Below are positions 56,918-64,000 of a stretch of 64,000 nt of DNA, piece by piece. This DNA is from Limnephilus marmoratus (taxonomy: Eukaryota > Arthropoda > Insecta > Trichoptera > Limnephilidae). The stretch spans positions 20,062,770 to 20,126,769 of the forward strand of contig OU862923.1 of NCBI GenBank assembly GCA_917880885.1, read 5' to 3'. The notes beneath the pieces are model-generated. The model searched no databases. It was not told the origin of the DNA and saw only the letters and a program-made list of their open reading frames with translations. The position numbers and the translations under genes were made by a program. Positions within the stretch are counted from its first letter, which is position 1. Every line of letters starts with the position of its first letter.

Positions 56918-58501
56918 TCTTGCGATCGTACCCTTGCAACTAACTTTCAAATCACTTTCAACTCACTTTCAAATAAGGCTGAGGTATTAAGGATCATCTC
57001 GAAACTTAAGTCGAATGCAGCGGCAGGTATCGATGGAGTAACCCCGTACATCCTGAAAACCTGTAAAGAAGAACTAGCTGAGCACCTAGTGCAACTTATC
57101 AATTCCTCTATAGGCTCGGGAGTATTCCCAAATCAATTAAAGCTAGCAAAAATTATACCAATTTATAAAGAAGGCTGCAAAAAATGTATTTCTAACTATC
57201 GCCCAATATCGGTTTTATCAGTATTTTCAAAGGTGTTCGAGACTATTATCAAGGATAGACTTCTAAAATATATCGCTAACAACAATATCCTAACACCACA
57301 GCAATATGGCTTTCGAAAAAACTCCAGTACCCAATGTGCCACCTTCGATTTCATCTCGAACATTCAGCAGTACATAGACCAGGGCGAATATGTAGCAGCT
57401 ATTTTTATAGATCTAAAAAAAGCCTTTGATACAGTAGATCATGAAATACTCCTACAAAAAATGGAACATTTGGGTATAGTCGGAAAATCTTTAAAGCTCC
57501 TCCGAAGTTACCTATCTGATAGATATTGCCTTGTCGACATCGAAGGGAACCTAAGCGGCTTTGGAAAAATTACATGTGGAGTGCCACAGGGCTCGATTCT
57601 AGGACCCCTACTTTTCTTACTATACATCAATGATATAACTAAATGCGGCATCTTGGGAAAACTTCAACTTTACGCTGATGATACTGTGATTTATTATCGT
57701 TGTAAAAATCTGAGGAAACTTGAATCTCTAATGAATAAAGATCTCGCAAAGCTAGCTAAATGGTTGCGGATAAATAAATTAAGCCTCAATGTCAAAAAAA
57801 CTCACTACCTCACTTTCGGGAAAAAAGATTACATGACAATGAATATTACTCTTGGAAATGAAAAGCTCCAAAATGTACAAGTAACGAAATATTTAGGGTT
57901 ATTCATAGATTCTAACCTATCGTGGAACTCCCATGTTGAATATGTTAAATCCAAAATTTCCCCGATAACTGGTGTACTTTATCGACTTCAAGATGTGCTC
58001 CCCACAGCTTTACTGCGTGCCACATATTATGCTCTGATCCACTCTCACCTAAGTTATCTGGTTAGTATCTGGGGCACCATTACTAAGAAACAAATATCTG
58101 AAATACAAGTAATCCAAAATAGAGCCATAAGAAATATATACCATCTACCATGGGATACGCATGTCAAAGACATATACTCACTGACACAAATTCTTCCCTT
58201 TACCATTCTGCCAAAATATAGCATCACCACTGCCATCCTACAAATAATTCAACACTCGTCACACACCAACACTAAACCAGCCTTTAATTCCGATATACAC
58301 CAGCACAAAACACGATCACAAAATCAAATACACCTATCGTCATCTACACACACAACTAAATTTGGAATTAACTCCTTACAATACATTGCACATACGCAAT
58401 GCAACGCTTTGCCTGATGTCCTAAAACTACCAGAGTCAAACAAAAGAATATTGGCAAAGGCTCTAAAAGGATATTTTCTCAGCAACTTTATTAACCAGTG
58501 A
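56918..58501 (+). CDS. Non-LTR retrotransposon ORF2, reverse transcriptase, 5'-truncated
   Basis: Open for about 527 codons without interruption. The upstream part (AEVLRIISKLKSNAAAGIDG) is the usual lead-in to the enzyme. The domain follows in order: IIPIYKEG and NYRPISVLSVFSKVFE, QQYGFRKNSSTQ, AIFIDLKKAFDTVDHE (motif A, Asp present), CGVPQGSILGPLLFLLYIND, YADDTVIYY (both Asp present), the thumb region, TYYALIHSHLSYLVSIWG, and a His/Ser-rich C-terminus. Similar to jockey/CR1 proteins, but it diverges from the element at 26.7 kb. The endonuclease is missing: the frame meets a stop at 56915, so the insertion is truncated near there. The enzyme would be catalytically competent as read, but without endonuclease and promoter the copy is very unlikely to be mobile on its own. 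The earliest ATG with full core is at 57089. Confidence 0.88.
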   Translation, partial: SCDRTLATNFQITFNSLSNKAEVLRIISKLKSNAAAGIDGVTPYILKTCKEELAEHLVQLINSSIGSGVFPNQLKLAKIIPIYKEGCKKCISNYRPISVLSVFSKVFETIIKDRLLKYIANNNILTPQQYGFRKNSSTQCATFDFISNIQQYIDQGEYVAAIFIDLKKAFDTVDHEILLQKMEHLGIVGKSLKLLRSYLSDRYCLVDIEGNLSGFGKITCGVPQGSILGPLLFLLYINDITKCGILGKLQLYADDTVIYYRCKNLRKLESLMNKDLAKLAKWLRINKLSLNVKKTHYLTFGKKDYMTMNITLGNEKLQNVQVTKYLGLFIDSNLSWNSHVEYVKSKISPITGVLYRLQDVLPTALLRATYYALIHSHLSYLVSIWGTITKKQISEIQVIQNRAIRNIYHLPWDTHVKDIYSLTQILPFTILPKYSITTAILQIIQHSSHTNTKPAFNSDIHQHKTRSQNQIHLSSSTHTTKFGINSLQYIAHTQCNALPDVLKLPESNKRILAKALKGYFLSNFINQ

Positions 58502-58763
58502 CGAAGTTATCTGTCTTCCTTTGTAACTCTTATATATTCTTCAATTACCTGTATCAAGTGTGTCTACTCCATTTAAAAATCTATGTATTGTTCATTGATT
58601 TCCGTGTTCTTATGTAAAAATAATTTTCCTTTAGATGTATAATGTTGTCCTTCCCGAAATGAGTTTTATTAAACTCATAGGGAGTAATGTATTATAAATT
58701 TTATGTAATAATTTTGTAATATATTATCTCTAATAAATAAAAAAAAAAAAAAAAAAAAAAAAA
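58502..58763 (+). mobile_element. 3' untranslated end and poly(A) of the 57-kb retrotransposon
   Basis: AT-rich sequence runs to AATAAATAAAAA and an A-run of over 20 at 58739-58763, the reverse-transcribed poly(A) tail. The intact tail suggests a fairly recent insertion. Confidence 0.8.
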
Positions 58764-58776
58764 AATAAAAACTGTA

Positions 58777-59345
58777 CAGGGCGGTTCTGATGAGAAACAT
58801 TAATTATTCTCCAAACCAGCATTTTAACGTAGTAACTCAATAACGATTTTATTTCATTCAAAATTTACTTTGATAAATACCTACATTCAAAAATGCTCAA
58901 ACTCGTGATGATAAAATTATTAAAATTATGTACTTTTTGTAATTATTTTTTGATTAAGTATTTATAATTTTCCAGTAATGTAATTTTTTTTAATATGTAG
59001 TTTGTGAGACCGTAAATAAATAGAAAAACTGAAGTATTTTCGTCCTAAAATAAGGGCGCGGATCTTTTTTCATGATTTTATTTGAACTAAAATTAAAATT
59101 CTGAAAAGTAGCTTTCCCAAATAATTTTACTGCATGATTATATGATTTGAAATGTGTGTTGTATAATACAAAATTTTGTACTAAAAATAAATATATTTTC
59201 TCAAAATTTAAAACATAGCTTTACTAGATAAAAGATCAGTCTTTCGAAATCAATTTATAATTTTTTTGTGGAAAAGAGTGAATACGTCAAAAAATTGATT
59301 TAAAAATGACATATTTCCGGTTTTCCTTAACATTATTAAATTTGA
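58777..59345 (+). repeat. Dispersed repeat, partner of 61690-63530
   Basis: Begins CAGGGCGGTT and matches the reverse complement of 63530-63090 and then 61919-61700, sharing GATTAATTATTCTCC-type, TACTTTTTGTAATTATTTTT, CTAGATAAAAGATCA and ATTTCCGGTTTTC-type blocks. The other end cannot be placed because the match stops near 59330. Confidence 0.65.
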
Positions 59346-59372
59346 TTTGCATAAAATAATTTAAAAAAAAAC

Positions 59373-59622
59373 AGTGTGCAATTTATACGCGGTAGAAGAG
59401 AAAACTAAAGTGGACAAGTGGAGTGGGGAGGCTACGAAGCATCGCACAAAGAGGAGACCGTTTATACTATCTCATTCTCTCGCAGGCTAAATCCTGTAGA
59501 CGTATGTGTTTGTCTTCTTTTAGTGTCTTTGTGATATTTAATAATAATGTGATATTTGTGATATTTTTCGATAATGTGATATTTTTCGTTTCATCGAGTT
59601 TCAAATCACATGGGTGCTAAAG
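59373..59622 (+). repeat. Family Z dispersed repeat, copy 3
   Basis: Matches 43483-43695, with a 36-bp insertion of GTGATATTT-like tandem units near 59530-59580. Ends TTTCATCGAGTTTCAAATCA, then GGGTGCTAAAGAAG. Confidence 0.68.
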
Positions 59623-60545
59623 AAGTTCTCATTTCAAAAATGTGATTGTCAATGCCAAAGTAAAACATGTCATTTTTTTCTCTTCGGTTAAGGTGGCGAG
59701 TTACTAACGACTCCGACAGTTTTGACAATTTTTTATTATAAAAATTTTGCATACAAACATAAAAAAGTTTTTAAAATGGCTCACCTTACGTTTTTTCTAA
59801 CTAAAGTTACTGATAATAAAAATTTAAAAAAACATACATATTTTATTAGACAAATGTACAACAAACACATATCGTAACCTCACTTATTTGTCGCTCTATG
59901 TAAAAATAATTTATAAAAAATTCCCAAAATTAATTTTTTTTTTTCAATTTGCGATTCAAAACTTTGTGTACATAAAAGTGTACATTTTACTTTTTTGGTG
60001 GCTATTTTTTATATTGGAATATAAAGCGTGGTGTTTTTCCTTTCTAACACCGATTAGAATGTATTTCTAACTATGATAGTAAGGGAGTTACAGCGTTTTA
60101 TATGAGACCTATGTGCGTTGGGACAAATATGGTCTCCTGTGATTAAACGGGGTATTCACCGATAACCGTTTTCTCCTAGAACAGCATAATTCCCTACTTT
60201 ACCAGAACAGGTTGCGAGTGAAGTCTTCGCCTTTGGCGTCTTTTCTACCGCAGCGATACGGTCGGATTGTTTTAAACAACTTCGTAACTGAGGAAATTTT
60301 GACATAAACTATTTTGTAAGAATAATATGTCGACTACAAATAGGTGGTATATGACGTCATTAAATACTTCTGATCAAGTAACACAGTAACTTGGGTGCGT
60401 ACAAACCACCTCTATATTTTCTACCTGTCTTACAAAATTTCAACCTCTTCTTAAAACGCTAAAAACATTAGTTTTATAACAATGATTTTAAAAATAATTG
60501 TGCAATTTCTCTTCCCTACAATATTTTATTGAATATTATACGTAA
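59623..60545. other. Unassigned sequence
   Basis: AT-rich; no gene or repeat partner noticed. Confidence 0.4.
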
Positions 60546-61095
60546 ATGCTCACATACCTCGAGAAGAACAAAATTATTAACGACCGTCAATACGGATTCC
60601 GGCGGAACCGCTCGTGCGGTGATCTTCTCGCTTATGTGACGCATGTTTGGGGGCGGTGCCCGGAACGTTTCGAGACCCAAACGGTTGCACTGGACATTTC
60701 ACAAGTGCGCCCCACGGTTGAATTTGGCAGCCATCTCTGGTCTGGAGCTCCAAAATGCCTGAAAAATACCCTCGACTCTGTGCAGAAACGGGCGGTGTGT
60801 TTAATTGATTCTCACATCTTAATAGACGGATTGCAATCTTTAGAGCCCAGGCGTCGGGTGGGAATGCTATCCTTGTTCTACCGCTAGTTCCTCGGAGCTT
60901 CGTCCATTGTAATAACAATGGAAGATACTCCGAGGAAGCGTCGTCAGCGTCATTAATCCCTTCGGCACCGGTGCATAGTCGGAAACACGCCAAACGCGTG
61001 CCCAACATTTGTACACGGTTGACATTTGTCACATGAGAACGGGTCGTTTCTTCGACTCGTTCTTGTGTTCAACAGCTCGGCTGTGGAATGAAAAA
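60546..61095 (+). pseudogene. CR1/jockey-like retrotransposon with internal deletion, family C
   Basis: The first part reads LEKNKIINDRQYGFRRNRSC, GDLLAYVTH, then RFETQTVALDISQ, where motif A should continue as KAFD. At that point the sequence jumps to VRPTVEFGSHLWSGAPKCLK, the post-RT region. Everything from motif A to the thumb is deleted in frame. It continues with KRAVCLIDSH and, after shifts, CHMRTGRFFDSFLCSTARLW, where it breaks off at 61095. Same family as 44330-44945. Confidence 0.78.
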
Positions 61096-61154
61096 TCTAC
61101 TTGCTATATAAATTCACGTCACCTGCATAACCATCAAAGTTCCTATGTTTTAAT

Positions 61155-61235
61155 GTTGTTCACCATTAAAAAATACGAAGATATTACTATTAAAAATACG
61201 AAGATATTACTATTAAAAATACGAAGATATAAAAA
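61155..61235. repeat. Short tandem repeat, ~24 bp x 3
   Basis: TAAAAATACGAAGATATTAC with ATT spacers occurs three times in a row, the last copy shortened. Confidence 0.75.
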
Positions 61236-61689
61236 ATAGTAGATAGAATTAATAAGATAAATACTTGATTTTAATAAATAAAAGGTTTTAAATATTTCAA
61301 TTCCTACCACGCCAGAATTAGGTACATGGAAAATATAATCCTAAAAAATATAAAAGGGGATTGAAAATTGGGTTGTTGGGAATAATGTAACATTTCTATT
61401 CAGATCTATTCACTAAAAATTAACATATTCAAAGCCATTCCAAGAAAAGATTCGAATCTGAATGGCGGTGTCTCACCTGAAAGCAGAACTGCATTCCATT
61501 ATGCAAAAATATGCACGTGGTTAAGATTTCAAGAAACGAAATTTTTGGCTGCCGGATTTACCACGTACATCTGAACGATCCAGCGAATCCGGTTTCAAAT
61601 AGCAATAATAGAGACTAGCAACAAAATCCGCTCTGCAGGATTACGCTAGCCCCTGCCCCGGCTTTTGGTTCGGCTTCGCCCAGTTTAAG
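61236..61689. other. Unassigned sequence
   Basis: Nothing recognised. Confidence 0.4.
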
Positions 61690-61919
61690 AGGGCATTACC
61701 AGAGAAAGCCGGAAATACGTCATTTTCAAAAAAGTTTTTAGACGTATTGACTCTTTTCCACAAAAAATTATAAACGGATTTCGAAAGATTGTTCTTTTAT
61801 CTAGCATTCGTATGTAATAAATTTTTAGAATTTATTTTAATTTTTAGTATAATAAGGTTATTATTCCATAGGTCGTTGGCAGATTTGTTAAATTTTCAAA
61901 AAAGTTTTTGTATTTTACC

Positions 61920-63089
61920 CAGGGCTGGGCAAAATACATGCTTTGCTGTAATTGAAATACAAATTACAAAATACTTTCTCGCATGTATTTAAAATACGAA
62001 ATACAAAATACTTTCAAGTCGTGTATTTGAAATACAAAATACAAAATACAGTATTTTAACCATTTTTTTCTTTCAAATACAAAATACAAATTACAAAATA
62101 CATTTGGTTTTGGTAGAACCTTTGGTTGCAATAAATTGTCGTAAATGCCCTTATCTAAGGGTGCGTTTCCATAATAGCAATGTTGAGCAGAGTGAAACAG
62201 AGACGTGCAAAAATTGACCAATCATATTGTTCAAAAGACACATCTCATATCCGCTTCACTTGTAAAATTTGTGGTAAAGGACTCAGGTGTTAGATAATAT
62301 AATAATAATATATTATTATTATAACACAACATTTGTATAGCGCAGTTTTGTGTTATTTCTAGTGACCGACCGAAGGTTCGGTTTCGGTTTCGGCAAGGTT
62401 CGGTAAAAAATCTAGTTTCGGCATCAGTTTCGGTTTCGGCAGAAAATCTGCCGAACCTTCGGCCGCACCGAAACTCTAAAATAAGCCGAATTTCAGTAAA
62501 CAATAGATTTTTAAAATGGCTAAAAAAGTTTCGGTTTCGGTTTCGGCCGAAACTGAGACAGATATCGAATACTCGGTTTCGTTTTCGGTAGAAAATCTTG
62601 TTTCGGTCGGACACTAGTTATTTCACTTCAAGTGCGCTCTACTGTAATTAACTTAAAAATAATCTAGTATTCAGTCAAATTATTCCTATAGTGCTTGATC
62701 TAATACTATGACACAAAAAAGTACAATACAAAGCAATTACAAGCATTATATAATATGATACAAAAATGTACAATAACAGTGCTGTTATAGCACAGGACGT
62801 GTTGCCAACTCTAAATATTAACATACATAACATATAGCTCTGGATTCTAGCGTTTTTAGTCTACGTACTATCTATGTCAGTTTATTAAGATCGCTAAATG
62901 TATTTGAAAATGTATTTTGAAGCCATAAGTATTTGAAATACAAATTACAAAATACCTCTGCCCCAGGTAATTGAAATACCAATTACAAAATACATTTTTA
63001 GGAAGTAATTGAAATACAAATACAAAATACGTATTTGTATTTCAAATACGTATTTCAATTACATGTATTTCAAATACTGCCCAGCCCTG
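61920..63089. mobile_element. hAT-type non-autonomous element
   Basis: Ends CAGGGCTGGGCAAAATAC and GTATTT..ACTGCCCAGCCCTG are inverses of a common hAT terminus. Flanks ATTTTACC and ATTATACC match at seven of eight positions, the hAT duplication length. Subterminal zones consist of many copies of GAAATACAAATTAC / AAATACAAAATAC. No transposase. A second hAT MITE is nested at 62360-62616. Confidence 0.85.
62360..62616. mobile_element. Nested hAT-type MITE with perfect 8-bp duplication
   Basis: Ends TAGTGACCGACCGAA and TTTCGGTCGGACACTA; flanked by GTTATTTC at 62352-62359 and 62617-62624, an exact 8-bp direct repeat. The interior is rich in TTTCGG and CCGAAC repeats in both orientations. 257 bp. 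Confidence 0.92.
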
Positions 63090-63582
63090 ATTATACCACA
63101 CCCATTTCAAATAATGTAATCATGCAGTAAAATAAATCAATACATTATCTAGCAAAGTTATGTATTAGAATTTTAATTTTAGTTTCAATAAAATCATTAA
63201 AAAATATGTACGTACATGTGTTTCTTGACGAAAATTGGTCCATTTGTGTATTTATTTGCGCACTTACAAACTAATATATTTCAGATTTTTTTAACATTCT
63301 TATTAAATTTAGACATTATTGAAAAATGATAAATACTTATAATCAAAAAATAACTACAAAAAGTACACTATTTTAATAGTTTTATCATCACGCCTTTCAG
63401 CATTTTTGGATGAAGGTATAAATTAAAGATAATTTGGATTGAAATAAATTCGATATTGAGTTATAATTTAAAAAAGCTGGTACGGAGAATAATTAATCTT
63501 TCTCATTGTAACCGCCCTGCACGATCGGAAGAACAACTTTCGACGAAATGTGGATTTTCGTCCGCTGGCTGGTTAAACGCTC

Positions 63583-63990
63583 TTAAGTGTTGCTGACCAT
63601 TTTATAAATCTGATAGGAACTGGTTCCAAAAATAGCCGGTTCCTTGGACAGCTAGTCACCGGGACAAAGTAACAGCGGCAGGCAATGACGTCATATGTAA
63701 TGTATAGACGCGTGGTGTTATTATTCACAATCTCCAGTTACAATAATAATCATATTATATGATGTACTGTATGGAAAATCGACCATCCACAACACGGGCA
63801 TCTGCCTAGCATGGTGGTTGAAAAATCCTCAACCCATATAACAAACGATTCAATGAATATGAAAAACAATATTCATCAATCTCTCCATACCCGGAGAGAT
63901 TCACGAAATTACAAATCCAATAGTACTTACCCCTTCTATCCGACGCGACGTTCCTCACGCTAGCTGTTAAGGCAAGTGGCACAATCTTTT
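63583..63990 (-). repeat. Dispersed repeat, partner of 18545-18860, with extra segment
   Basis: Reverse complement matches 18545-18860 up to the window end. About 105 bp near 63757-63870 are absent from the other copy and contain the TGCCTAGCATGGTGGT stem-loop also seen at 4981-5018. Confidence 0.75.
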
Positions 63991-64000
63991 AGGATTATTG

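Larger units (their letters stand above)
61690..63530 (-). repeat. Dispersed repeat, split by a hAT element
   Basis: Reverse complement partner of 58777-59345, with the CAGGGCGGTT end at about 63511-63520. The match is interrupted exactly at 61920-63089 by the hAT element and its nested MITE. Confidence 0.65.

Noticed and set aside
62231..62614. 127-codon minus-strand frame rich in Arg/Asn
   Set aside because: Generated by the TTTCGG repeats of the nested hAT MITE.

Overview
This 64-kb window is eukaryotic, AT-rich and almost entirely non-coding. It looks like intron and intergenic sequence from an insect, most likely a lepidopteran. That guess rests on the repeat landscape: short Helitrons with a CTAG or CTAA end, tRNA-derived SINEs, Penelope-like, jockey/CR1 and RTE-type retroelement relics, Tc1/mariner, hAT and Harbinger elements. 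The order is an inference. I see no bacterial or viral gene organisation.

The only host protein exon I can name is at 33037-33218 (+). It encodes part of the kinase-like domain of CASK, with the CASK hallmark GFG in place of DFG, and has good splice sites. Everything around it is then probably CASK intron, at least locally. Upstream, within 1.3 kb, lie two clear, one probable and one marginal decayed copies of the start of this exon. They carry stops or indels, and some still sit next to an acceptor-like AG. A second, unidentified decayed coding region is at 49418-49905 (-).

Region by region. 0-5 kb: a TIR element, a Helitron, and one retroposon nested inside another. 6.3-7.3 kb: a ~97-bp satellite with higher-order structure. 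7.3-9.4 kb: a reverse-transcriptase relic, inverted Penelope-like 3' ends, a solo LTR with a perfect 5-bp target duplication, and a foldback MITE. 9.8-14.2 kb: two Harbinger-related elements and a hAT MITE. 16.9-19.3 kb: Penelope-type inverted motifs, a Tourist-like MITE and a Helitron. 20.8-22.2 kb: a long purine-rich degenerate repeat. 23-25.5 kb: a minisatellite, a foldback element, a Helitron end, and RTE and CR1 scraps. 26.7-30.4 kb: two head-to-tail non-LTR retrotransposon remnants. 31-34 kb: the CASK exon, its relics and an intronic MITE. 35-46.5 kb: Penelope GIY-YIG, RTE, hAT, Tourist and CR1 remnants. 47.4-49.1 kb: a dead Tc1/mariner copy split by a hairpin MITE, then a Helitron. 50.8-56 kb: foldbacks, including one enclosing an RTE fragment, and a large Penelope-like inverted repeat. 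56.9-58.8 kb: a 5'-truncated non-LTR retrotransposon with an intact reverse transcriptase frame and poly(A) tail. 58.8-64 kb: a three-level nest of elements.

No operons, classical CRISPR arrays or confident functional RNA genes were found. All boundaries were read by eye; no alignment or database search was run, so repeat-copy limits are approximate except where a target-site duplication fixes them.
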